This document shows positions 1 through 7,272 of a stretch of DNA of 17,336 nucleotides, piece after piece. Positions within the stretch are counted from its first letter, which is position 1. The number at the start of each line of letters is the position of its first letter. Made by a program: the position numbers and the translations under genes. The DNA is from Phycisphaerales bacterium UBA1910 (GTDB taxonomy: Bacteria; Planctomycetota; Phycisphaerae; Phycisphaerales; UBA1924), in contig DDGE01000044.1 in assembly GCA_002337545.1 (NCBI GenBank), forward strand, positions 2,165-19,500, given 5' to 3'. The notes beneath the pieces were generated by a model. That model saw only the letters and a list, made by a program, of their open reading frames with translations, did not search any database and was not told the origin of the DNA.

Positions 1-1283
1 GATGCACCCGCAGGCAGCCCGCGAACAACGACGCCGTCGCCCGTGCCATTCTCAACCTCGATGCCGAGTGTCGCCGACAGATCCGATCCCGTCTCGGGGA
101 CCGCGGGGAGCGCCTCCACCCAGTTCCGGTACTGTCTTTCCAACTCATCTGGCTCGAGACCCGTCACCGCGAGCACGGAGGCGTAGCCAGTTGGATCGTC
201 CTCATAGTTCGTGCAATAGTGGGTGTAGAACTCGTCTAGCTTGTCAGTGTCGAGCAACCAGAGCATCGCCGTCCGTGCCTGCGCGTACTTCGCGAGCGGT
301 CGCTTTGCTGTGAACGCGTTCATCTCGATCTGCGAAAGCTCTTCAAAGCTCGGAAGCCGATTGATCCGCTCTAAGCGTTGAACAATATTTGTTCGCCATG
401 ATGGCACCGGGACGGGCCGTTCTCCGCGAATGTCGTAGTCCTCGATCAACGACGCGAGCCCCTCTTGCACCCATGGAGCATGGACCTGCCCCAGACGAGA
501 CATATCGCGCCAGTGAAGAACATGCACGAACTCGTGGCGCAGTGTCGCGCCCAAATCCTGCGCCACGAGTCGACGCGCCTGATGCTCGTAGGCACCGCCG
601 ACAGAACTGATCGATCCGCGAACATCCGATCCGAATACCGAAACCGCCCATTTCGCGAACCCCGCCTGATCGGGTAAGCCGATCATGATCCACGCCGAAT
701 CGGACAGGTCCATTCCGGGTAGTTCTGGAAACAACTCCTCATGTGCCCAGTCCGCGATCATGCGGAGTTCATCCATCGCCTCGTCAGTCGCGATTTCGCC
801 GTGGGCCGATCGCAACTCGAACCGGAGCGTCTCGTCCGTGTGCGACCAGAGCTTGCGCTTGTTTGGAAAGAGCAGCTCGATCTGCGCGATGTCAGCGCCG
901 CGCCGAGCATCGATCAGCCCGTCCCACTGCTCCATCAGGATATCGAACCACGGATCGAGTCGCAGTACCTTGAGATCTGGGTCTCGATACATCTGGGCTT
1001 TGTCGCAAAACCCAAGCGCCAATGCCGTGCTCATCGCATCGATGGCCTCTTCCACTTCACCCTGCATCGAGTGCGCCGCGGCGAGATTGTAATGCCCCAC
1101 AAATGATTTGGGTCGCAACCCGATCAGCTCACGAAAGATCTGCTCGGCGTCCTCGTACGCGCCCGACTCCATCGCGCTGATGCCCTTCGCTTCGAGTTCG
1201 CTGGGCATTGGGCCAGCGATCGCGTGGGAGCTCAGGATGACGCTGAGCGTGAGGGCGATCGTAATCAGAAATGGCGTCTTCAT
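1..1283 (-). CDS. Secreted TPR / HExxH metalloprotease-like protein, 3' end cut by window
   Basis: Reading the minus strand from the ATG at 1283 gives 427 codons without a stop up to the window edge. Residues 1-23 look like a Sec signal peptide (hydrophobic core, then SHAIAG). Residues about 28-115 form TPR-like helices ending in the common RLDPWFDIL-type segment. At 250-254 there is HEFVH, a zinc-binding HExxH, followed by E274 in WVQEGLASLIED, the usual place of the third ligand in gluzincin (peptidase MA-like, DUF1570-like) proteins. From about 404 the sequence (LGIEV...GVVVRGLPAGA) looks like the start of a PDZ domain. The protein is therefore probably an exported zinc protease; the substrate is unknown. 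Its ATG overlaps the purN stop as ATGA, so translation is probably coupled to purN. The family name is from motif recognition only; the reading frame is secure. Confidence 0.85.
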   Translation of the reverse strand, partial: MKTPFLITIALTLSVILSSHAIAGPMPSELEAKGISAMESGAYEDAEQIFRELIGLRPKSFVGHYNLAAAHSMQGEVEEAIDAMSTALALGFCDKAQMYRDPDLKVLRLDPWFDILMEQWDGLIDARRGADIAQIELLFPNKRKLWSHTDETLRFELRSAHGEIATDEAMDELRMIADWAHEELFPELPGMDLSDSAWIMIGLPDQAGFAKWAVSVFGSDVRGSISSVGGAYEHQARRLVAQDLGATLRHEFVHVLHWRDMSRLGQVHAPWVQEGLASLIEDYDIRGERPVPVPSWRTNIVQRLERINRLPSFEELSQIEMNAFTAKRPLAKYAQARTAMLWLLDTDKLDEFYTHYCTNYEDDPTGYASVLAVTGLEPDELERQYRNWVEALPAVPETGSDLSATLGIEVENGTGDGVVVRGLPAGA

Positions 1284-1912
1284 GCTGTGTTATTCGCACG
1301 AGCATTGGATTCGTTGCGTTCGATGAGCAACTTGATCGCTTCGGGATACGCCGCGCATTCAAGCTCGAACACCCTTGCCGCGAGGTCATCGGGGGTATCC
1401 GATGCGTGAACCGGGCATCGTTTCTGCACGATGACCGAGCCGGTGTCGTACTGCTCATCCGCAAAGTGGACCGTGCACCCCGACTCCGACAGCTCGCCCC
1501 GTTGTGCCGCATCGATCACCGCTGCATGCACATGGTGCCCGTGCATGCCCTTGCCCCCAAAGCTGGGAAGCAACGCCGGATGAATGTTGATCACCCGATG
1601 ACGCACCCGATCCGTGATCGGCACCAGCTTCAGGTAGCCCGCGAGCACGATCATGTCGATCTTGTGGGTTTCACAAATCGAATCCAACCACTCAGGCTGT
1701 ACACGCTTACCGTGCACATGCGTCTCAATCCCCGCATCGCGTGCCTTCTGCGCCCCCAGACACTCCTTGGACGCGATCACGACCGGTATCGTCGCATCGA
1801 GTTCGCCCGAGTCGATCCGCGACATCAGGTTGTCCAAAGTCCGCCCTGACCCCGAAAGCATCACGCCTAGCCGGACTGGCGAGTGGAACATGGAGAGTTC
1901 GTCGAAGCTCAC
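1280..1912 (-). CDS. purN: Phosphoribosylglycinamide formyltransferase (GAR transformylase)
   Basis: PurN transfers a formyl group from 10-formyl-THF to GAR in the third step of de novo purine synthesis, in the cytosol. The 210-residue product has the formyltransferase Rossmann start (LGVMLSGSGRTLDNL, about 15-29). It keeps the catalytic set seen in E. coli PurN: N109 and H111 in INIHPALLPSFGGKGMHG, and D156 in DTG. Length is normal for the family. I chose the GTG at 1912 because it overlaps the upstream stop as GTGA and has a GAGGA ribosome-binding sequence 6 nt upstream; an ATG at 1891 would give 203 residues but has no such site. The 3' end overlaps the next gene as ATGA. It sits two genes after purQ, so two purine genes share this operon. 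Confidence 0.95.
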   Translation of the reverse strand: MSFDELSMFHSPVRLGVMLSGSGRTLDNLMSRIDSGELDATIPVVIASKECLGAQKARDAGIETHVHGKRVQPEWLDSICETHKIDMIVLAGYLKLVPITDRVRHRVINIHPALLPSFGGKGMHGHHVHAAVIDAAQRGELSESGCTVHFADEQYDTGSVIVQKRCPVHASDTPDDLAARVFELECAAYPEAIKLLIERNESNARANNTA

Positions 1913-2358
1913 GAAGCGTCCTCTTCACAATCCGTTGGACATTGGATCGGGTGCTCGCGGAACGGGTGAGGCACGCCATCGCGCATCCCCACCATCGTCA
2001 GTCGCGCACTCGTGACATGCACGACCTCGTGGGTTTTGAACCGCTCGGCTTCTACCTCGACCTGCACATCGATGCTCGTGCGTCCGAACCGAGTCGTGCA
2101 AGTCGTGAGGGTCACGATGTCTCCCACAAGCACTGGGGCGTGGAACTCGACTTTATCAATAGCAGCAGTTACCCAATCGAGATCGCCATGGCGGCGTGCC
2201 TCAACGAATCCCGCCTGGTCGATGTAACTCAGGATAATCCCGCCGAAGATCGTTCCGTACGGGTTCGTCTCCTTTGGCATCGTGACGATCCGCATCGCCA
2301 TCACCTTCTGATCGAGCGGCGTCTTGTCTTGGCTCGGATATTGATGTTCGTTACCCAT
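1909..2358 (-). CDS. YciA-like acyl-CoA thioesterase (hotdog fold)
   Basis: This 149-residue protein has the hallmark of hotdog acyl-CoA thioesterases of the YciA/ACOT type: TNPYGTIFGGIILSYIDQAG (residues about 31-50), with D47 as the expected catalytic acid and N32 before it. A central strand region, KVEFHAPVLVGDIVTL, follows. Such enzymes hydrolyse acyl-CoA to free acid and CoA in the cytosol; chain-length preference cannot be read from sequence. I start it at the ATG at 2358, which overlaps the end of coaD by 8 nt and has a GGGGAAA stretch upstream. A longer frame to 2418 only reads the coaD tail out of frame. The C-terminal EEDAS overlaps the purN start. Next to coaD it suggests control of the CoA/acyl-CoA balance, which is inference. 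Confidence 0.88.
   Translation of the reverse strand: MGNEHQYPSQDKTPLDQKVMAMRIVTMPKETNPYGTIFGGIILSYIDQAGFVEARRHGDLDWVTAAIDKVEFHAPVLVGDIVTLTTCTTRFGRTSIDVQVEVEAERFKTHEVVHVTSARLTMVGMRDGVPHPFREHPIQCPTDCEEDAS
1919..1923 (-). promoter_or_regulatory. Ribosome-binding site deciding the purN GTG start
   Basis: GAGGA on the minus strand ends 6 nt before the GTG at 1912. It lies inside the last codons of the upstream thioesterase gene, which fits coupled translation through the GTGA overlap. The competing ATG at 1891 is preceded by no comparable sequence. Confidence 0.6.
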
Positions 2359-2863
2359 CGAGCATTTCCCCGGTTTCCGCCTCGTGGCGAAGATCTTTAA
2401 AAACGCATTTGGGCACATAGTTCTCTACGACAGGTTCCCACCCGTCAGGGCCGATCATGCCCTTGACGAAGCTCGACGAAATCTCACACAGCTCGCGCGG
2501 CGGCATCATGAACGCCGTCGTGAGCTGCGGGTTCAGGTCCGAGTTCACATAACGCATCGCACGCTCGTACTGATAATCGACCTCGTTGCGGATCCCACGG
2601 ATCACGAACCTTGCGTTCACGCGAGCTGCGTAATGCGCAAGGAACTCGTTTTCGATCACCGTGACTTCGACATTGTCGTGTGCTTTGCAGATCTCGTGCA
2701 GCCAATGCTCGCGCTGCTCGAGCGGGTAGGTATACGCCTTTTCTGGGTTGTGCGCCACCGCGACGATCAGCTTCTTGAACAGCAGCGCGCCCTGCTCGAT
2801 CATCCACACATGCCCGTTCGTCGGCGGGTCAAAGCTCCCGGCATACACAGCGCTCTCGCTCAT
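2351..2863 (-). CDS. coaD: Phosphopantetheine adenylyltransferase
   Basis: CoaD joins ATP and 4'-phosphopantetheine to make dephospho-CoA, the penultimate step of CoA synthesis. The 170-residue product shows the nucleotidyltransferase start YAGSFDPPTNGH, with the (T/H)xGH motif as TNGH. It also has the central RGIRNEVDYQYE segment and the C-terminal ISSSFVK motif, matching the ISSTxVR element that binds ATP. Length is usual (about 160-170). I chose the ATG at 2863 because GGAG lies 8 nt upstream; a TTG at 2884 overlapping the purQ stop would add seven residues but has no good site. It follows purQ by 17 nt and ends inside the thioesterase start. No missing residues or odd inserts are seen. 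Confidence 0.95.
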   Translation of the reverse strand: MSESAVYAGSFDPPTNGHVWMIEQGALLFKKLIVAVAHNPEKAYTYPLEQREHWLHEICKAHDNVEVTVIENEFLAHYAARVNARFVIRGIRNEVDYQYERAMRYVNSDLNPQLTTAFMMPPRELCEISSSFVKGMIGPDGWEPVVENYVPKCVFKDLRHEAETGEMLDG

Positions 2864-2880
2864 CTGATCGCTCCGATCGC

Positions 2881-3678
2881 TCAAACCGTCTGGGTGCTGA
2901 CCGCTTCCACCGCGCTGATGAACATCCCAAGCCCCGGCGCCGGTGTCTCACGAACACTCTTGGGCAAACGCGTCCAGTACGGGTGTCGGTTCCAATCCAG
3001 CATCCGTTCTGGGTGCGGCATCAACCCCATGATGCGACCGCTCGGATCGCAGATCCCGGCGATGCGATCCACCGAGCCATTCACATCGTCCCGGTACCGC
3101 AACGCGATCTGGTTGTTCTGCTTGAGTTGCTCGAGCACCGCGTTGTTCTTGGTCACGAATCGGCCCTCGCCGTGACCGATAGTCATGAGGAGTTCGGGCT
3201 CATCGTTGTCTGCGTTTGTGCGTTCTACGAGATCCCGCGTCCAGATGCAAGGCGAGGCGTCGTCGGGTTCAATCACGACGCAATCGTCCTGAAAACGCCC
3301 GCTCGTGTTCTCGCACAACGCGACACTCGCGTTGCGATCCGAATCCAATCCGGGCAGCAACCCGATCTGGGTCAGGACCTGAAACCCGTTGCAGATCCCG
3401 ATCATCGGGACCCCGCGATCCGCCGCCGAGACGAGTTCGGGGAGGAGTTTCTGACGGGTGTGCATCGCCATAATGCGCCCGGAACTGATATCGTCGCCGT
3501 AAGAGAACCCGCCGGGAAACCCGATCAGGTCAAAGCTTCGGATCTGGGTCGGGTCTTGGATCAATCGATCAAGATGGACCAGGTCCACTTGGGCACCGGC
3601 GAGCGTAAACGCCCGGCACAGTTCGACTTCCGAGTTAATCCCCGCTGTGCGGATAACCAAGGCGCTGGGCGTGCTCAT
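2881..3678 (-). CDS. purQ: Phosphoribosylformylglycinamidine synthase, glutaminase subunit
   Basis: PurQ hydrolyses glutamine and passes ammonia to PurL, which turns FGAR into FGAM in purine synthesis. The 265-residue product is a class I glutamine amidotransferase. FPGGFSYGDDISSG (54-67) is the PurQ signature, C96 in GICNGFQVL is the nucleophile, and H222 and E224 in MPHPER complete the triad. It is slightly longer than the 220-230 residues of many stand-alone PurQ proteins, in part through loops around 130-160 and the C-terminal tail. It is the first gene of the minus-strand operon and faces the DUF1015 gene across a 173-base gap. purS and purL are not in the window. The ATG at 3678 has only a weak ribosome-binding sequence. 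Confidence 0.95.
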   Translation of the reverse strand: MSTPSALVIRTAGINSEVELCRAFTLAGAQVDLVHLDRLIQDPTQIRSFDLIGFPGGFSYGDDISSGRIMAMHTRQKLLPELVSAADRGVPMIGICNGFQVLTQIGLLPGLDSDRNASVALCENTSGRFQDDCVVIEPDDASPCIWTRDLVERTNADNDEPELLMTIGHGEGRFVTKNNAVLEQLKQNNQIALRYRDDVNGSVDRIAGICDPSGRIMGLMPHPERMLDWNRHPYWTRLPKSVRETPAPGLGMFISAVEAVSTQTV

Positions 3679-3722
3679 GCATAATCGTAGACCCGATTCG
3701 CATCATTGCCCACGCCGATTCT

Positions 3723-3748
3723 CCCCAACCCGAGTTTGGGTTTCGGGG
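3723..3748. repeat. Hairpin-forming inverted repeat between purQ and the DUF1015 gene
   Basis: CCCCAACCC, a six-base loop and GGGTTtcGGGG pair over nine positions with a two-base bulge. It lies in the divergent gap, about 45 bases before the purQ start. It has no T-run after it, so it is not a terminator; it could be leader structure for purQ or an operator. Function is not shown. Confidence 0.35.
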
Positions 3749-3763
3749 AACGGGCGCTATGAT
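3736..3763 (+). promoter_or_regulatory. Possible sigma-70 promoter for the DUF1015 gene
   Basis: TATGAT at 3758-3763 matches five of six bases of the -10 consensus. TTGGGT at 3736-3741, 16 bases upstream, matches three of six of the -35. Transcription from here would give a leader of roughly 80 bases. The -35 box lies inside the hairpin at 3723-3748, so a factor binding there could affect both. Weak in one box, so only a candidate. Confidence 0.3.
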
Positions 3764-3838
3764 CGCAACAACGCGTCATTGAACGCAGGGGATGATCCCG
3801 TACCAACTCGAATCTTGCGCCCAAATCAGGCGACGAAC

Positions 3839-3844
3839 AAGGAA
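3839..3844 (+). promoter_or_regulatory. Ribosome-binding site deciding the DUF1015 start
   Basis: AAGGAA ends seven bases before the ATG at 3852, which begins MPAIHPFQAV, the conserved start of the family. This favours 3852 over the upstream in-frame ATG at 3792. Confidence 0.6.
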
Positions 3845-3851
3845 CTCAGCG

Positions 3852-5192
3852 ATGCCCGCAATCCATCCGTTCCAAGCGGTTCAGTACAAACAAGGCAAAG
3901 GCGATGTCAGCGATTTGATCGCACCGCCGTACGATGTTCTCGATCTCAGCCAGAAACAGGCGCTGCTCGAAAAGAACGAAAACAACATCGTCTCGGTCGA
4001 TCTGCCCCATGTTCCTGCGAAAGAACTGGGCCCCAAGGAAGCCTACCAGGCATCCGCGGACAAGCTCGCATCCATGATCGAATCGGGCGCGATGTCCAAA
4101 TCGGACAAGCCCGCGATCTATGCCTACCGGCAGACCTTCGAGTTTCAGGGTGAGAGCTACCAGCGAAGCGGTATGGTCGCGGCGGTTGATACCGTGCCCT
4201 TCGGCAACCGCGATGGCGGCGGGATCCTTGCTCACGAGCAGACCTTCGGCGGACCAAAGGAAGACCGCATGGCCCTCATGAAGGCCACGCAGACCCAGAC
4301 CTCCCCGATCTTCGGGCTCCACCCGGACGAGAACGGCGAGGCCGTCAAGATCATCCACTCCGTCATGGACTCACGCGAGGCGGATATGACCGCGGATATG
4401 GGGGATGGGATCAAGCAGGAAATCTGGACGATCGACGATGAAACCACCATCAGCGCGTACCAGAAGGCGCTCGAAGGCGAGGACATCTTCGTCGCCGACG
4501 GGCACCACCGCTACAACACGGCCCTGAACTACCTCGAATCACTCGGCGATGTGCCCGCGGATCACCCCGCTCGCAAGACGATGTATGTCCTCGTCTCGAT
4601 GTCTGACCCAGGCCTGGCGATCGGTCCGACCCACCGTGTGCTGGGCGGGATGGAAGACTACTCCATCGAGAAGTTCATCGAGGCCTCCGCCGGTATCCTC
4701 AACATCGAACCCATTGACAACGACCCGCACCTATTCGAATCGCAGATGGAAACCCTTGCGGAACGCGAGCACTCCAAGAATGTGTTCGGGATCTATGACT
4801 ACGCGACCGGGCTCTGCTTCGGCGCATGGCCGGCCGTCAGTGATCCGCTCGATGCCCAGTTCCCTAACCAGTCCGAAGCATGGCGGACCCTCGATGTCGC
4901 GCTCATCCAGCACCTCATCGTTGAAGAGGTCTGTCAGCCCGCTCTCAACAACGGCGAACCCGTCAAATGGGCATTCCCCCACTCCATCGACGAGGTCATC
5001 GCGATCGGCAAGGGCGAAGAGACCGGTTCATCCATCGCAGGCGGGGGCAAACCTCAGGTCGCGATCATCGTCCGCCCGACCCCGCTCGATGCGGTCCGCG
5101 ATATCTCGCGTGCGGGCGAGCTGATGCCTCAGAAGTCCACCTTCTTCTACCCCAAGCTCGCGACCGGGCTGTGGGTCAACCCACTCGCCTGA
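3852..5192 (+). CDS. DUF1015 family protein
   Basis: The 446-residue protein matches the widespread DUF1015 family. It has an early APPYDVL (24-30), a middle HEQTF..PKEDRMALMKAT segment (128-146) and the hallmark DGHHRYNTALNYL (216-228). The molecular function of the family is not established as far as I know; the DGHHR patch looks like an active or binding site. Length fits the family. The ATG at 3852 has AAGGAA seven bases upstream, so I prefer it to the ATG at 3792, which would add 20 unconserved residues. It is the only plus-strand gene in the left half, stands alone between divergent purQ and convergent hflX, and has its own terminator at 5222-5251. In other genomes such genes often lie near serine synthesis genes; none is seen here. 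Confidence 0.9.
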   Translation: MPAIHPFQAVQYKQGKGDVSDLIAPPYDVLDLSQKQALLEKNENNIVSVDLPHVPAKELGPKEAYQASADKLASMIESGAMSKSDKPAIYAYRQTFEFQGESYQRSGMVAAVDTVPFGNRDGGGILAHEQTFGGPKEDRMALMKATQTQTSPIFGLHPDENGEAVKIIHSVMDSREADMTADMGDGIKQEIWTIDDETTISAYQKALEGEDIFVADGHHRYNTALNYLESLGDVPADHPARKTMYVLVSMSDPGLAIGPTHRVLGGMEDYSIEKFIEASAGILNIEPIDNDPHLFESQMETLAEREHSKNVFGIYDYATGLCFGAWPAVSDPLDAQFPNQSEAWRTLDVALIQHLIVEEVCQPALNNGEPVKWAFPHSIDEVIAIGKGEETGSSIAGGGKPQVAIIVRPTPLDAVRDISRAGELMPQKSTFFYPKLATGLWVNPLA

Positions 5193-5201
5193 GGGTTGAA
5201 A

Positions 5202-6686
5202 TCAGAAATCGATATCGATCGCGGCTGGGTCATATACCCAGCCGTGTTTTTCATCATCCCTGAAGTACGGCTCGCCGTCAGTGTTCATCACCCACATCTT
5301 GGCGCCAGCAGATCGCAGCTTCGCGAGCTGATTCTTGCCGATCTTCGTACGGAGGGTAACTGTCTTCTCGCCGTATTCGCGGCTCACGACCTCTGCGCGA
5401 TTCTCGATCGTGTGGATGGTCTTGGAATCGCTCATCGGGACGGTGATCTCGAGTTCCTCGATCGGTCCGATTGAGAACGCTTTGACCCGATCGATCAGCT
5501 CCGCCTGCCCCATCGGGAGGGTGTCCGAATCCGGATCGCCCGCGAGTGCGCAGAGCGGGATCGCCCCGACCGCACGGGACTGCCAATAGAGCAGGTCCTG
5601 CTCGTCGACATCATCCTTGTCCGCCTTGTTGAGGACAATCAGCAGCTCCGGTCGCTCATACCGAGTGATATCCCCGGCCCCGTCGCGATTCGCCTGCTCG
5701 GCCCGTTTGACCTCTCGCTCTTCGACTTCGTTGAACAACTCTTCGAGCGTCCCGACCACCGTCTCGTAGTGCATCTCCACACTCGGATCCGAGACATCGA
5801 GCAGCACAAGTAACAGGTCCGCGTGCGTCGCTTCTTCAAGGGTTGCTCGGAATGATGCGACCAGATGGTGCGGCAGATCCCGCACAAACCCAACGGTATC
5901 GGAGAGCATCACGATGTGGCCGCCGCCCAGATCCCACTCGCGGGTGCGTGTCATAAGCGTCGCGAAAACACGATCATCCGCGTAGGCGCCCCCCTGCGTT
6001 AGTGTATTGAACAGCGTGCTCTTGCCCGCGTTGGTGTACCCGACGAGCCCAACCGTGAAGAAGTCCTGGTTCCGTTTCTCGACAGCGCGCCGCTTGCGTG
6101 CCTGGATCTCTTCCAGCTCACGCCTGAGCTGGGTCTTTCGGCGCTGGACCAATCGACGGTCAATTTCCAGCTGCTGTTCACCAGGGCCGCGCGTCCCCAC
6201 GCCGCCGATCCCGCCGGACCCCACGATACGCTCGAGGTGCGACCACATCGCACGCAATCGCGGGTAGGTGTACTCGAGCTGCGCGATCTCAACCTGCAGC
6301 TTCGCCTCGTGCGTTGTTGCACGCGAGGCGAAGATATCAAGGATCAGCTCGGAGCGATCGAGCACCTTGCGCTCGGTCATCTGCTCGATCTTCGCGATCT
6401 GCTTGGGCGAGAGATCGTGATCGAAGATGATCGTCTTCGCGTTGAGCGCTTCGCACATGCCCTTGAGCTCTTCGATCTTCCCCGTGCCCATATAGGTGCC
6501 GGCTTCGGGACGATCGCGGCGCTGCTCGATCTCGCCGACTACGACCGCGCCCGCCTGACGCGACAGCTCACGCAACTCCCCGAAGGGATCTTGCTCATCG
6601 AACTTCGATTCGGGCAACCGCACCGCTGCGAGCACCGTTCGCTCGGCCTGGACCTTAATACTCTGACGCTCTTTGGGTTCTGGCAT
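5202..6686 (-). CDS. hflX: Ribosome-splitting GTPase HflX
   Basis: HflX binds the 50S subunit and splits stalled ribosomes, mainly under stress. The 494-residue protein has the N-terminal HflX domain with TYMGTGKIEEL (64-74). The family signature GGIGGVGTRGPGEQQLEIDRR spans 158-178, followed by a basic helical linker. The GTPase domain has the P-loop GYTNAGKS (216-223), DTVGF (263-267) and NKAD (353-356). The G5 loop reads LCAL in place of the usual SA form. It is longer than E. coli HflX (426), partly through an insert around 322-345 and a C-terminal domain after 410. It follows the release-factor-like gene by 32 bases and is the last gene of that run. The final codons also carry the plus-strand terminator of the convergent gene. 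Confidence 0.95.
   Translation of the reverse strand: MPEPKERQSIKVQAERTVLAAVRLPESKFDEQDPFGELRELSRQAGAVVVGEIEQRRDRPEAGTYMGTGKIEELKGMCEALNAKTIIFDHDLSPKQIAKIEQMTERKVLDRSELILDIFASRATTHEAKLQVEIAQLEYTYPRLRAMWSHLERIVGSGGIGGVGTRGPGEQQLEIDRRLVQRRKTQLRRELEEIQARKRRAVEKRNQDFFTVGLVGYTNAGKSTLFNTLTQGGAYADDRVFATLMTRTREWDLGGGHIVMLSDTVGFVRDLPHHLVASFRATLEEATHADLLLVLLDVSDPSVEMHYETVVGTLEELFNEVEEREVKRAEQANRDGAGDITRYERPELLIVLNKADKDDVDEQDLLYWQSRAVGAIPLCALAGDPDSDTLPMGQAELIDRVKAFSIGPIEELEITVPMSDSKTIHTIENRAEVVSREYGEKTVTLRTKIGKNQLAKLRSAGAKMWVMNTDGEPYFRDDEKHGWVYDPAAIDIDF
5222..5251 (+). terminator. Intrinsic terminator of the DUF1015 gene, inside hflX
   Basis: A perfect nine-base stem (CGGCTGGGT / ACCCAGCCG) with loop CATAT is followed at once by TGTTTTT. 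It begins 30 bases after the DUF1015 stop codon and reads as a terminator on the plus strand only. On the minus strand the same bases code for the hflX residues HGWVYDPAA near the C-terminus and have no T-run after the stem. Confidence 0.8.
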
Positions 6687-6718
6687 GGACCTGTAGTGTA
6701 CCCGCGATCTTCAGAAAA

Positions 6719-7270
6719 TCACGGCTTGAGCGGGCGCATCGACCGTAAACGCCGCTCATCGTTGAACTTCGCGAGCGCCGGGGGGTGATCTCCGAGCAAT
6801 CGCACGAGTTGCGAGCCCGAGCACTGCAATCGCACCGACGCCTTGCGTGTGTCGTACCCGCACGCTTCGAGAACATCCATCGCCTCAGCCAGCATCGACG
6901 GAAAATCATCATGCCGAACCGCGCACACGATCTTCCTGTTCTTGCAGCGCGATTTCCACAGTTCCGATCGGATCTCCCCATCCGGCACAAGCACACGGTG
7001 CGCCGTCGCGAGATTCAGACGCAGTCGCTTGATCGCAACCCGCTGGTTCTCCTTCGCGAGACGACGCTCCCCCGCCTGCCCCTCGATCCCCGTCGGATCG
7101 TGCACAATCGTGATGTGGGTCTCGACCTTGTTGCGATGCTGGCCGCCCGGGCCCGAAGTTCGCCCGCGCGTCAGCGTGCACTGCTTCATCAGCGCATCGA
7201 GATCGAGTGCCGCCGGGTGGATGGGGCGTTCAACCGGCTTATCGAGATTGTCGAGGAAACTGAAGTCCAT
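6719..7270 (-). CDS. GGQ release-factor-like protein (ArfB / RF-1 domain type)
   Basis: This 183-residue protein has the peptidyl-tRNA hydrolase core of class I release factors: TRGRTSGPGGQHRNKVET (35-52), with the GGQ at 42-44 that triggers peptide release in the ribosomal A site. The codon-reading domain of RF1/RF2 is absent, so it resembles ribosome rescue factors such as ArfB. Unlike ArfB, which ends in a short basic tail, it carries a C-terminal region of about 70 residues (VRHDDFPSML... CSGSQLVRLLGDHPPAL...) ending SMRPLKP. I recall this type from planctomycetes, but its role is unproven. The ATG at 7270 starts 2 nt after the tsaD stop; a GTG at 7279 is possible. Setting between tsaD and hflX supports a translation-rescue role, by inference. 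Confidence 0.85.
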   Translation of the reverse strand: MDFSFLDNLDKPVERPIHPAALDLDALMKQCTLTRGRTSGPGGQHRNKVETHITIVHDPTGIEGQAGERRLAKENQRVAIKRLRLNLATAHRVLVPDGEIRSELWKSRCKNRKIVCAVRHDDFPSMLAEAMDVLEACGYDTRKASVRLQCSGSQLVRLLGDHPPALAKFNDERRLRSMRPLKP

Positions 7271-7272
7271 CG

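Noticed and set aside
2359..2418. A 20-residue N-terminal extension of the thioesterase
   Set aside because: These codons overlap the coaD C-terminus out of frame, and the family match begins after the ATG at 2358.
2864..2884. TTG at 2884 as coaD start, overlapping the purQ stop
   Set aside because: The ATG at 2863 has GGAG eight bases upstream and leaves the conserved N-terminus complete.
2384..3175. Long plus-strand open frame of 263 codons opposite coaD and purQ
   Set aside because: It is the opposite-strand shadow of two clearly identified genes and has no family features.
5176..5199. Seven-base inverted repeat TCAACCC/GGGTTGA as terminator of hflX
   Set aside because: Ten-base loop and no T-run on the minus strand; competing pairings with neighbouring GTGGGT/ACCCAC make it unconvincing.
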